Below are positions 5,682 to 13,781 of a stretch of 33,553 nucleotides of DNA, one piece after another. Every line of letters begins with the position of its first letter. Within the stretch, counting starts at the first letter, position 1. Both the position numbers and the translations under genes were made by a program. The notes beneath the pieces were generated by a model that was given only the letters and a program-made list of their open reading frames with translations, was not told the DNA's origin and did no database searches. This DNA comes from a virus, in IMG/VR virus record IMGVR_UViG_3300034198_015384, positions 1 to 33,553 of that record, one strand, 5' to 3'.

Positions 5682-5720
5682 ATGCTGCTTTCACCTACCC
5701 AGATGGTGGTTGAACTATGA
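5682..5720 (+). CDS. Possible 12-residue leader peptide coupled to the next gene
   Basis: ATG 5682 has the best ribosome site in the area (AAGGGGA, about 7 bases upstream) but opens only MLLSPTQMVVEL before a stop that overlaps the next ATG (ATGA at 5717-5720). Likely roles are translational coupling, or the true N-terminus of the next protein if a frameshift (natural or sequencing) exists. Confidence 0.35.
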   Translation: MLLSPTQMVVEL

Positions 5721-6034
5721 AAGAAATCCACGCTTTTCAAAACGCAATTCATCAAGCAAGTCATGAGACATCACAATTCATGACAGCACACCTACGTTCA
5801 GAAGCCCACGCTAGTGGTTGGCCTTCTCACGTTGTTGGCAATATGGGTGTTACCTATAGCGACAAAGGCTTTGAAGCCCATACGCACGATGCTCATAAAG
5901 AAGAAGCTAACGACCTTGAGTACGGCAATACAACTATGCGCCCAACAGCTGCAGTACGCCGTTTTGCCAACCGCACCAGCGAAGCGGATAAGTTCCTTGC
6001 TGGACGTATGCACAAGATACTAGGTGAGCTATGA
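5717..6034 (+). CDS. Probable neck/tail-completion protein (HK97 gp10-like by pattern)
   Basis: A 105-residue protein: an amphipathic helical N-terminus (QNAIHQASHETSQFMTAHLRSEA), a central beta segment, then 'LEYGNTTMRPTAAVRRFANR'. The last part resembles the E-(F/Y)-G-T-x-x-x-P-x-x-x-x-R element near the C-terminus of HK97-gp10-type tail-completion proteins. The gene sits just before a tail-terminator-like gene and the sheath, which is the normal place for neck proteins. Its own start lacks a good ribosome site and is probably reached by coupling from a 12-codon upstream frame. Family assignment is tentative. Confidence 0.55.
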   Translation: MKEIHAFQNAIHQASHETSQFMTAHLRSEAHASGWPSHVVGNMGVTYSDKGFEAHTHDAHKEEANDLEYGNTTMRPTAAVRRFANRTSEADKFLAGRMHKILGEL

Positions 6035-6717
6035 CATTCCTTCTTTCAGAAGACGCTGCTCTTCGTACTCTCCTAAAGGATATGGTTGTTACTGACCAGA
6101 AATCCGTTACAGGAGAAGGACCTCAACGTAAAGTTGGCGTTTGGTTTGGGCAACCTGACCAGGAGATTACAGCGCAGAGCTACCCTTACATCACTATTGA
6201 TATGATTGATATTGCTGAAGATTTTGTTCGTGCGCACCGTGGCCTTGTAAAGCCTGGATATATGGGTGACCCAACTAATATGGTGGAAGCAACTCAAAGC
6301 ACTCAAGCGGTTCAATATGATGATGCTGTTAACGATTGGATGATTCACTATCCAATTCCAGTAAACATTGATTACCAAATTACAACCTATGCCCGCCAAC
6401 CTCGTCATGACCGTGAGATTTTGGCGCAAATGCTATACAAAAAGATTCCATTGCGTTTTGCCGTACTGGAGACAGATGACAATACTGTTCGTCGTCTAGA
6501 TGTTTTGGATATCTCTAAACGAGATGTTACAGAGCAAGGCAAGCGTTTATTCGTAAACGCATTTACTGTGCGAGTCTCCTCTGAGATTGCGCCAGAAACA
6601 TACAGCAAAGTTTACAAAGCGTTACAAGTCATCGCTACGGGACCAACTACTACACAAAGCCAAATTATTGGTCGTGGAACGTTTACCCCAATTTCGTACA
6701 ACATAACGGCACCATAA
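6031..6717 (+). CDS. Probable tail terminator/neck protein
   Basis: A 228-residue protein overlapping the previous gene by ATGA. It is mixed alpha/beta, with 'SYPYITIDMIDIAEDFVRAHRG', 'YPIPVNIDYQITTYARQPRHDREI' and a C-terminal beta-rich part 'NAFTVRVSSEIAPE'. A protein of this kind immediately upstream of the sheath gene is often the tail terminator or head-tail joining protein of contractile-tailed phages, which caps the tail tube and links it to the head. I see no catalytic motif. The assignment rests on position and general character. Confidence 0.55.
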   Translation: MTFLLSEDAALRTLLKDMVVTDQKSVTGEGPQRKVGVWFGQPDQEITAQSYPYITIDMIDIAEDFVRAHRGLVKPGYMGDPTNMVEATQSTQAVQYDDAVNDWMIHYPIPVNIDYQITTYARQPRHDREILAQMLYKKIPLRFAVLETDDNTVRRLDVLDISKRDVTEQGKRLFVNAFTVRVSSEIAPETYSKVYKALQVIATGPTTTQSQIIGRGTFTPISYNITAP

Positions 6718-6747
6718 GGAACCTACCTACAACCCTAAGGAGAAACC

Positions 6748-8253
6748 ATGGCTTATAGCCGTCCTGGTGTTTACATTAGTGAACGCCTTCTACCAGCAAG
6801 CATTCCCGGTGGAGTGTCAGCTAACGCTGCTGGTGCCGTTGTTGCGCCCTTCGCACAAGGCCCAGAAAGCGTAACCCTCGTATCATCGTGGTATGAGTTC
6901 AATAAGTACTTTGGCGGATACAACGCTCAGTACCCAGCAACATTCGGCGTTGGAGCATTCTTCTCCAATGGCGGACGTGAGCTTTATGTAAAACGTGTTC
7001 TACATTCAGACGCTGTTAAAGCACATACAGATATTGTTACAGTAGGAAGCGCAACAGTTGCAACTGTTACTGCAAAAAATGCAGGAGCAGATGGAAACAA
7101 CCTTCGTGTTGTTATTTCAGCTGGTTCAGTTGCTGCTACTTACACATTGACTGTCTATCGTGAAGCTGGCGTTGCTAACGTTATCTCAGATGACATTCTC
7201 TTAGAGCGCTATGAGAACATTGTTTTTAATGACTCTACTTCAAGTGATTTTGCAGAGACAGTTGTAAATACTGTTTCTTCAGCAATTACAATTAGTGCAA
7301 GTGCTTCAGGAGTACCTGTACTAAACAAGTACCCACTTTCAGCAGGAGCTAATGGAACAGCAGTTGTTGCAGCAGATTACACAAACTACCACTCAACTGG
7401 TGATTCAGTGTTTGAGAGCTTCTCATCTCTTGACCGTCCTCTTGTTGTTTTTCTTCCAGAAATCCACAAAACACTTGCAGCTGATATTGACACAGTAATT
7501 GATTCAGCATCATCATGGGCTGAAGATAACAACTCATTTGTTGTTGTAGATACCGATGCTGACCAAACAGTTACAGAGGCGTTGACCTTTGCTAGCGGTT
7601 TGATGTCTTCAAGTGCTGCTGCTGTTTACTTCCCTAACCTTTACATTGCTGACCCAATTGGTCGTGGTTCAGGTTCACTTCGCAAGATTGGTCCAGCAGG
7701 TGCTGTTGCAGGACTTTACTTAGCAACTGACGCTGGTCGTGGCGTCTTCAAGGCACCTGCAGGTATCACAACTACTGTTCAAGGCGTTGTTGCTGTAGAG
7801 AAGTCATTTACATCAACAGAACTTGATTCACTTAACTCTGCTACTGCTCCAGTAAATGCTCTTCGCCAGATTCCTGGTGCAGGTCTTTCTGTAATGGGTG
7901 CTCGTACACTTAAGCAAGATGGAACAGCAAACAAATATGTAAACATGCGTCGTTCTTTGAACTATATCCGTAAGAACCTTAAGAACCTTACAGAGTTTGC
8001 AGTCTTTGAAAACAATGATGAGCGCCTATGGGCTCGCATCAATACCTCCCTTACAGTATTCTTAAATGAATACCGAAATCAGGGCGGGCTTCGTGGAGCT
8101 AACAACACACAAGCGTTCTTCATTAAGTGTGATGCACAAAACAACACAGCCCAAGCAATCGCTAATGGCGAAGTTCACATCCAGGTCGGTGTGGCACTGC
8201 AGTACCCTGCAGAATTCGTCGTCATTGACCTCAGCCAAAAGACCCTGGTCTAA
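6748..8253 (+). CDS. Tail sheath protein
   Basis: A 501-residue protein starting 'MAYSRPGVYISERLLPA', followed by 'VVAPFAQGPES...SWYEFNKYFGG' and 'GVGAFFSNGGRELYVKRV', the classical N-terminus of contractile sheath subunits. The C-terminal domain (RRSLNYIRKNLKNLTEFAVFE through 'VHIQVGVALQYPAEFVVI') matches the conserved sheath C-terminal fold. It polymerises around the tail tube and contracts during infection, which makes this phage a contractile-tailed type. A strong AAGGAGA precedes ATG 6748 by 7 bases, as expected of a highly expressed late gene. The middle (residues ~95-200) is variable and Ala/Ser/Thr-rich, a common place for a surface insertion domain. Confidence 0.95.
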   Translation: MAYSRPGVYISERLLPASIPGGVSANAAGAVVAPFAQGPESVTLVSSWYEFNKYFGGYNAQYPATFGVGAFFSNGGRELYVKRVLHSDAVKAHTDIVTVGSATVATVTAKNAGADGNNLRVVISAGSVAATYTLTVYREAGVANVISDDILLERYENIVFNDSTSSDFAETVVNTVSSAITISASASGVPVLNKYPLSAGANGTAVVAADYTNYHSTGDSVFESFSSLDRPLVVFLPEIHKTLAADIDTVIDSASSWAEDNNSFVVVDTDADQTVTEALTFASGLMSSSAAAVYFPNLYIADPIGRGSGSLRKIGPAGAVAGLYLATDAGRGVFKAPAGITTTVQGVVAVEKSFTSTELDSLNSATAPVNALRQIPGAGLSVMGARTLKQDGTANKYVNMRRSLNYIRKNLKNLTEFAVFENNDERLWARINTSLTVFLNEYRNQGGLRGANNTQAFFIKCDAQNNTAQAIANGEVHIQVGVALQYPAEFVVIDLSQKTLV

Positions 8254-8274
8254 GACCGAAGGAGATAGAAAACA

Positions 8275-8889
8275 ATGGCAACAATCAATAACCGTTCAAC
8301 ACTGTTGACCGACCCATTACGTAACTTTAGATTTTTAGTTACGTTTCAACCACAAGATAGCAACAACACTGCTCTCAAGGGTCTGAACAATGTGACACTT
8401 GGATTCACTTCGGTATCAGGATTGGCTGTTACAACAGACTCTATTCCTTACCGTGAAGGTGGATACAACACCACTGTTCACCAGATTCCTGGACAAACTT
8501 CTTTTACACCTCTCACACTTCAACGTGGCGTCATTCTGGGCACACGTCAGAATTGGGACTGGATGAAGAACTTATTTGCTACAGTGAACGCAACAGGCTC
8601 TACTCGTGCGGTTGACCAAAACTTCCGTTGCGATATAGAGATTGCAGTTCTTTCACACCCAATCCCAGGTTCACCTAACCAAAACGACACTGCAACAACG
8701 TCTACAGACCACGTTGCAATGCGCTTTAAGGTGTTCAATGCTTGGCCTACAACAGTTGCATACTCAGACCTCAATGCTGGTGACAACGCTCTTTACGTTG
8801 AGCAAATGACACTCGTACACGAAGGCTTTGATATCAACTGGGCAACAGACCTTTCAACTTCAGCATCATCAACTTACCCATCAGCATAA
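8275..8889 (+). CDS. Tail tube protein (T4 gp19-like)
   Basis: A 204-residue protein with 'DPLRNFRFLVTF', 'TSVSGLAVTTDSIPYREGGYNTTVHQIPGQTSFTPLTLQRG' spread over residues ~45-85, and 'WDWMKNLFATV'. This order (SGL, YREGG, PGxxxFxxLTLxRG) is the signature of contractile tail tube (gp19-type) proteins. It forms the inner tube through which DNA passes. It lies directly after the sheath, has a GAAGGAGATAG ribosome site, and is followed by the tail-assembly gene, the canonical order. Confidence 0.92.
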   Translation: MATINNRSTLLTDPLRNFRFLVTFQPQDSNNTALKGLNNVTLGFTSVSGLAVTTDSIPYREGGYNTTVHQIPGQTSFTPLTLQRGVILGTRQNWDWMKNLFATVNATGSTRAVDQNFRCDIEIAVLSHPIPGSPNQNDTATTSTDHVAMRFKVFNAWPTTVAYSDLNAGDNALYVEQMTLVHEGFDINWATDLSTSASSTYPSA

Positions 8890-8903
8890 TCTAAAGGACT
8901 AAC

Positions 8904-9710
8904 ATGACGAAAACAATTAGTGCAGCGGTCAATCCCGCATTGGCAAACAAACTATTAGAACAAGCTACAGTTGAAAAGCCAGAAGAAAAAGAAGTAAAAG
9001 TCCTACCTCCTTTGGACACACATGTGACACTCCCTGGCGGGTACCTAACGCCTGCCGGGGAGCTCATCACAACCGCAGAGGTTCGTGAGCTCACAGGCAA
9101 AGACGAAGAAGCTATCTCTCGTGCATCATCTACAGGAAAAGCGCTTATCACTATTCTCAATCGTGGAACAGTAAAGATTGGCGACCTACCTGCAGATGAA
9201 GCCTTGTTAGACCAGCTTTTATCTGGAGACAGAGATGCTCTCCTATTAGCAATCCTTAAAGTTACATTTGGAAATATCTCTACGCTTCCTTCTTATTGCG
9301 CTACTTGCGATGAAGTTAAAGAGGTAGATGTTGATTTAGATGAAGATATTAAAGTCAAGGTAATGCTTGACCATAATGAAAGAGTCTTTACAGTAGAAGG
9401 AAAGAACCAAGAATATACAGTTCAACTTCCTACAGGACGAGCTCAAAAAGAACTTATCAATAACGCAGATAAAACAATCTCAGAATTAAATACAATCCTA
9501 TTGGAAAATACAATTATTAAGATTGGTAATGCTCCAGTAGTTAGCAAACAACAAGTCCAGAACTTAGGTGTATTGGACCGCAAAAAGGTTATTGAAGAAA
9601 TCAATAAACGTTTTGTTGGGCCACAATTTGATGACCTAAGCGTTACTTGCCCTGAGTGTGAAGGCGAGGTACGTGTCCCTATTAATTTAGGCGCTATGTT
9701 TCGTTTCTAG
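8904..9710 (+). CDS. Tail assembly / T4 gp26-type baseplate hub-assembly protein with zinc knuckles
   Basis: A 268-residue protein. N-terminal ~45 residues are charged and probably flexible; then 'VTLPGGYLTPAGELITTAEVRELTGKDEEAISRA' resembles phage tail-assembly chaperone-like proteins. Two CxxC pairs (Cys132/135 in CATC, Cys249/252 in CPEC) can form one zinc site, as in gp26-like hub-assembly proteins. The position between tail tube and tape measure is where tail assembly chaperones lie in most tailed phages. The frame ends 'MFRF' at TAG 9708-9710, but conserved-looking coding continues in the +1 frame for 44 residues. I think this protein is partly made as a frameshifted longer form. Confidence 0.75.
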   Translation: MTKTISAAVNPALANKLLEQATVEKPEEKEVKVLPPLDTHVTLPGGYLTPAGELITTAEVRELTGKDEEAISRASSTGKALITILNRGTVKIGDLPADEALLDQLLSGDRDALLLAILKVTFGNISTLPSYCATCDEVKEVDVDLDEDIKVKVMLDHNERVFTVEGKNQEYTVQLPTGRAQKELINNADKTISELNTILLENTIIKIGNAPVVSKQQVQNLGVLDRKKVIEEINKRFVGPQFDDLSVTCPECEGEVRVPINLGAMFRF

Positions 9711-9837
9711 TATTAGCCCATTTGTGCAGTTACTTGCAGAATGGCGAGGCTTAGCAGAAACGTACACAGGCTGGAACTTAACAGAGATACAGAACCTTTC
9801 GTACAGAGAAAGACATAATTGGTTAGAGATAAGGTAA
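9703..9837 (+). CDS. Probable +1-frameshift extension of the tail assembly protein
   Basis: The 143 bases between the previous stop and the tape measure have no good independent start, but the +1 frame is open to TAA 9835-9837. It encodes 44 helical, Trp-rich residues including 'LLAEWRGLAETYTGWNLTEI' and 'NLSYRERHNWLEI', very like the second component of tail assembly chaperones (W-T/S-x-x-E-I-x-N-L-x-x-R-E-x-x-x-W-L). A UUU-C at 9699-9702 would allow tRNA-Phe to slip from UUU to UUC (+1) three codons before the UAG stop. A GTG at 9724 lacks a ribosome site. Coding status is well supported; the exact shift site is inferred. Confidence 0.65.
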   Translation, partial: VSSISPFVQLLAEWRGLAETYTGWNLTEIQNLSYRERHNWLEIR

Positions 9838-9853
9838 GTCAGAGAGGAATAGC

Positions 9854-12205
9854 ATGAGTGTTGTAACAAACATCAAAGCGATGTCCTCTGGCATTGGCGA
9901 CCTTAATAAGCAAGTAAAAGAACTTCTTGGCAATGTTAAATCCCTTGCTGGAGTAACCACCCAAAGCCTTGGCGGTGTTAAAGGCATGCTCATGGGCGGT
10001 GGAGCTCGTGGTATTGGCTTTGGACAACAAGGTAATGTCATGGGCGGTTCTCTTGCAAGTTTCTCAACTCCTCAAATAGCAGTAGCTTCTATGGCTGTTC
10101 AAGGCGCTGGAAACATGATTCAAGGCGCAGCACAGTTGGCTATGGCACCTGTTGCAATGGCGTATGGCGCAACCATGGATAGCAGTGGCATTGTTAACAG
10201 AGCAAGCACGTATAACAACGCAGCTCTTATGTCTGGTACCGGCAATAGAACAACAATTGCTAAAGCAACTTTTTCTGCTTTAAGAGGTGGTTTGACTGGG
10301 GTTGGTTCAGATGCTCAAGTTGCATCTATCCTTGCTGGCAGTGGCTACACAGCAGGCACAGCTAACTATCTTGGAGCTGCAGCTCAAGTAGGAGGAGCGG
10401 CTCGTTACTTAAACATGGGTAACCAACAAGCATCTGCAGCAATTGCTGGAATGCAATCCGGAGCTTTTGCAGCTAATGCATATCAGTATGGCATCACCAC
10501 TATGAATGCTGATGGAAGTTTTAAGAGTACTGGTGACATCTCTAAACAAATAATGAAAACCTTTATGCCAACAGATGCTAAAGGAGTAAGTTTAGTAACT
10601 GGTAAAAAAGTTACAGCAGAAACAATCAATACATCCTTTCTTAAAGGAAACCTTGGTCCAATTCTTGAAGGACTAGGACTTTCTGCAGACCAACAAAAAC
10701 TTGTTAGACAAGCAATGGTTGACACAGTTAGTGGTAAAAATCCTGATTTAGCAAGTAAAACCGCAAATGAAAACCCAGCATCAGCAGCATTGCGTATGAA
10801 CACTTCTCAAACAATGATTCAACAAGCTTCTGAAAAAAACACTATTAAGGGGCTTAATGCTGCAGCAACAACTGTTGAAATTTTTAATAACAATATGAAA
10901 GATGTTATTTCTTCCATGGCTTTATTTAAAGGCTACTTGGATGGAATGAGCGGAACTAATGCTGGTAAAGGAATTAAAGCCGGAGCTCACTCTGCTGTTA
11001 GTGGAATTAAAAACTTTCTTGGTGGAGCGTTAAAGGTTGCTGGAGCTGTTGCTCTTGGAGCACTTATGCTTGGTGGAGGTAACCCAGGTTATGGTGGTTC
11101 CTTTACTCGTAAAGGAGCACGTGGCGGAGGTACCCCTAACTCACCCGTAACAGGTTTACAAACAGCGGGGTATGGGGCAGTAGACCAATCAGGTATTTGG
11201 GCATCAACAGGAAATCAACATAAAGGAGTTGACTACGCAGCTCCACTAGGTACGCCTGTACATGCAACAATGCCTGGAATTGTTTCTGGAGATTCAATCA
11301 GCAGTGACTACGGTAATGCTGTGTTAATTGACCATCCAAATGGCTACTCAACTTTGTACGCACATTTAAAAAACAAAGAAGTAAGCCCAGGAAGTCAAGT
11401 TAGTGCTGGACAAGAAATTGGAAAAGTAGGTCAGTCAGGAAATACTACTGGACCAGGTTTGCACTACGAAGTCCGAAAAGGAAAAAACAACCCAGTAAAC
11501 CCAGCAGAACTTGGTGCTATGGGTGGCTCACCTTTGGGCATGGCAATAACTATGTCTAATAAAGGTTCTAAAAATGCTAAAACTTCTGGCGCGTCTTTAA
11601 AAATTGGTGGAGCACCTGCAGGAAGTAACCTTGCTGCAACAGATGCAAAGTTAATGGCGGTGCTTCAAAAAGCAGGGTTTACTGGTGACGCTTTAACTAA
11701 TGCGTACAACGTAGCAAAGGCAGAGTCTGGTGGACGTCCAGGTGCTTTAAACCCCAACGCTAGTAGCGGCGATTATTCTATGGGCCTATTCCAAATCAAT
11801 ATGATTGGAAGTCTCGGTACCGCAAGAAACGCTCAATATTTAAAACAATATAAAGACATTGGTTACACAGGTCCAGAAAGTTTGTATGACCCAGCTATCA
11901 ATGCAAAAATTGCCTACGACATATCTAAAGGCGGAACTAAGTGGAGCGATGCTTGGGTAAATACTTCTAGAAAACTTGGAATTGGTGGCGGAACTCCCGG
12001 CTATGGAGCAAGTGTTCACAGCCCTGTTGCCAATGACACGGTTCTTGGAGCTGCAACAGTAAACCAAGGAACTTCTAATTCAAAAAATGTTTATATCACA
12101 GTTAAAATTGACCAAGCAAATGAAGCAAGCGCAATAACATTTGCTAAAAAAGTACAAAGCATTCTTGATAACAAAAACAACAACCACTTGATTGGAAGCT
12201 CCTAA
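9854..12205 (+). CDS. Tail tape measure protein with M23 peptidase-like and lysozyme-like domains
   Basis: A 783-residue protein. The first ~440 residues are Ala/Gly-rich, helical and partly hydrophobic, as in tape measures, which set tail length and enter the host envelope. Residues ~445-555 are an M23/LytM-like domain: HKGVD (His456, Asp460), YAHL (His504) and GLHYEV (His537). The first His of the usual HxH is Gly535 here. Residues ~600-720 are a lysozyme/SLT-like domain: AESGG with likely catalytic Glu624, then 'SSGDYSMGLFQIN'. The hydrolases would open peptidoglycan locally during DNA entry. The C-terminus is beta-like (NVYITVKIDQANEASAITFA). AGAGAGGA precedes the ATG; the next gene overlaps by one base. 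Confidence 0.88.
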   Translation: MSVVTNIKAMSSGIGDLNKQVKELLGNVKSLAGVTTQSLGGVKGMLMGGGARGIGFGQQGNVMGGSLASFSTPQIAVASMAVQGAGNMIQGAAQLAMAPVAMAYGATMDSSGIVNRASTYNNAALMSGTGNRTTIAKATFSALRGGLTGVGSDAQVASILAGSGYTAGTANYLGAAAQVGGAARYLNMGNQQASAAIAGMQSGAFAANAYQYGITTMNADGSFKSTGDISKQIMKTFMPTDAKGVSLVTGKKVTAETINTSFLKGNLGPILEGLGLSADQQKLVRQAMVDTVSGKNPDLASKTANENPASAALRMNTSQTMIQQASEKNTIKGLNAAATTVEIFNNNMKDVISSMALFKGYLDGMSGTNAGKGIKAGAHSAVSGIKNFLGGALKVAGAVALGALMLGGGNPGYGGSFTRKGARGGGTPNSPVTGLQTAGYGAVDQSGIWASTGNQHKGVDYAAPLGTPVHATMPGIVSGDSISSDYGNAVLIDHPNGYSTLYAHLKNKEVSPGSQVSAGQEIGKVGQSGNTTGPGLHYEVRKGKNNPVNPAELGAMGGSPLGMAITMSNKGSKNAKTSGASLKIGGAPAGSNLAATDAKLMAVLQKAGFTGDALTNAYNVAKAESGGRPGALNPNASSGDYSMGLFQINMIGSLGTARNAQYLKQYKDIGYTGPESLYDPAINAKIAYDISKGGTKWSDAWVNTSRKLGIGGGTPGYGASVHSPVANDTVLGAATVNQGTSNSKNVYITVKIDQANEASAITFAKKVQSILDNKNNNHLIGSS

Positions 12206-13506
12206 TGGCTAATACACAACAAACCATTGAAGCACAAGTAAAACAATACGAGCAACGACAAAAAGATGCTGAGGTCAAGAGTGCTGCTCAAAAAGCAAAA
12301 GACAAAGTAAAAGCTCAAGTTGGGGCATTAAATAGGCAACTTAACGCTATTAAAGCAGACAATAAATCAATTCTTCAAGCTATGTCTGACCCACAATTTC
12401 AAGTTGCAATACTTCAAAAACAAGCAGTACAAGCCGCTATTGATTATGGCACACCGGGCCATCCAAACTACACTTCGTCACAGTATAAAACTATTATTCG
12501 TGACCTTAACTTTCAACAAAAACTTATTGATGGTTATAAAACTCGCCTTGCTAAAAACGATGCAACATCAAAAACAGTATTGCAACAAATAAAAAATATT
12601 CAACACCCAGTAAAACCACCAGCTACTGTTTTACCTAAAGGCAACTCAACTACTGTAGTTCATCAATCAACACCGGATACTTCTACAATTCATTTTAACG
12701 CTCCCATGGTTTCTCAAACATACTTTAGAGGAATTCAATCTGAAATATTACATGGCAATTATGTAAATGCAGGACCGTATACAGACGCAAAAAATACATG
12801 GTCTATAGGAACTAATGGCACACCAATAACGGGTCGTGGAGCATTCCAAGTTGATAAACAAACCGTAACAGCTGCAGCAGTTGCACAAGCTACTAAAGAC
12901 GCACTACGGTATGGAAACAAGGTTGACACAAATCTTTATGGGTTTAAATTTTTATACAACCCAGGGTCCGTATCAATGAACTGGGGTGCGGTACAGAAAA
13001 CTGACCCTACATATGAAAGCATGGGTGTTGACCCTTTTGTTCCTGGAACGCAAAACCTTATTCAAAGTTATCTAGAATTTTCAATTATCATTAATCGCAT
13101 TGAAGACTTCAATTACTTAGACCAAACTGGATTAAAAAAAGTTCAAGGAACTACTGGTTCTACAAACCCTTACCCAAAGAGCGTTCCTAACTCTGAGTTA
13201 ATTCAAATCTTTGAAAAAGGAACAATGTATGACATTGAGTACTTGTTCAAAACAATGCATGCATTAACTGGCAACACTGGATACAAAAGTCTTCTTATGA
13301 ATAGCGTAACCTCAGACCCAGGTTGGCTTCCGGTTCGTCCTGTGGAGCTGCACCTTGGAAACAAACTTCGTTACCGAGTTCGCATTCAAAACTTAACAGT
13401 AAACCACACAGTGTTTAATCCTAGAATGGTTCCTATTCTTTCAACTGTTACATTTACTTGTGCACGTTACTGGGATTCAGTAGATTTTTCGGCAGGTAAA
13501 AAATGA
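12205..13506 (+). CDS. Baseplate/tube-initiator protein (CIS-tube-adaptor-like)
   Basis: A 433-residue protein. Residues 1-~140 are Lys/Gln-rich and predicted coiled coil; a Pro/Thr linker follows. From ~235 the 'YGFKFLYNPGSVSMNWGA' strand, 'VPGTQNLIQSYLEFSIIINRI', 'MYDIEYLFKTMHALTG' and 'VRPVELHLGNKLRYRVRIQNLTVNHT' look like the domain that, in contractile injection systems, starts the tube on the baseplate. There it is often joined to a LysM domain; here the LysM-like gene is separate and next in line (overlap 4 bases). Role inferred from this order. No catalytic residues seen. Confidence 0.6.
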   Translation: MANTQQTIEAQVKQYEQRQKDAEVKSAAQKAKDKVKAQVGALNRQLNAIKADNKSILQAMSDPQFQVAILQKQAVQAAIDYGTPGHPNYTSSQYKTIIRDLNFQQKLIDGYKTRLAKNDATSKTVLQQIKNIQHPVKPPATVLPKGNSTTVVHQSTPDTSTIHFNAPMVSQTYFRGIQSEILHGNYVNAGPYTDAKNTWSIGTNGTPITGRGAFQVDKQTVTAAAVAQATKDALRYGNKVDTNLYGFKFLYNPGSVSMNWGAVQKTDPTYESMGVDPFVPGTQNLIQSYLEFSIIINRIEDFNYLDQTGLKKVQGTTGSTNPYPKSVPNSELIQIFEKGTMYDIEYLFKTMHALTGNTGYKSLLMNSVTSDPGWLPVRPVELHLGNKLRYRVRIQNLTVNHTVFNPRMVPILSTVTFTCARYWDSVDFSAGKK

Positions 13507-13781
13507 CTATTTATTTAGACAGTAGGTATGCCGATGGTGCTTTGTTTAAAGCAAAAGACACCCGTTCAAACAATAACATTGTAACTGTTTTTAGAACTTT
13601 TCCTGTTTACTCAGTTACTTTTTCTTTGTATGAAGTTACCGAGATAGACCGCATTGAAAATATTGCTGTAAAGTTTTTGGGAAACCCAGAACTTTGGTGG
13701 CAAATTATGGATATAAATCCAGAAATTTTAAATCCGTTTGAAATTCCTCCTGGAACATTGTTGAGAATACCTAATGAGTAA
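13503..13781 (+). CDS. LysM/gp53-like baseplate protein
   Basis: A 92-residue protein whose second half, 'NIAVKFLGNPELWWQIMDIN', followed by 'PFEIPPGTLLRIPN', is the typical LysM-like motif of small baseplate wedge proteins (T4 gp53 type: a Y/F-G-x-P-x-L-W-W-x-I-x-x-x-N core ending in P-x-G-x-x-L-x-I-P). It is structural, not a wall-binding enzyme. It overlaps both neighbours (ATGA before, 8 bases after), and sits between the tube-initiator-like gene and the hub gene, as expected. Confidence 0.8.
   Translation: MTIYLDSRYADGALFKAKDTRSNNNIVTVFRTFPVYSVTFSLYEVTEIDRIENIAVKFLGNPELWWQIMDINPEILNPFEIPPGTLLRIPNE

Noticed and set aside
6073-6429. Minus-strand ORF of 118 codons
   Set aside because: Antisense shadow of the tail-terminator-like gene with no coding signals.
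9724-9837. Independent small gene starting at GTG 9724
   Set aside because: No ribosome-binding site precedes it and the frame extends back into the previous gene, so a frameshift extension explains it better.
10483-10803. Minus-strand ORF of 106 codons
   Set aside because: Antisense shadow of the tape measure gene.
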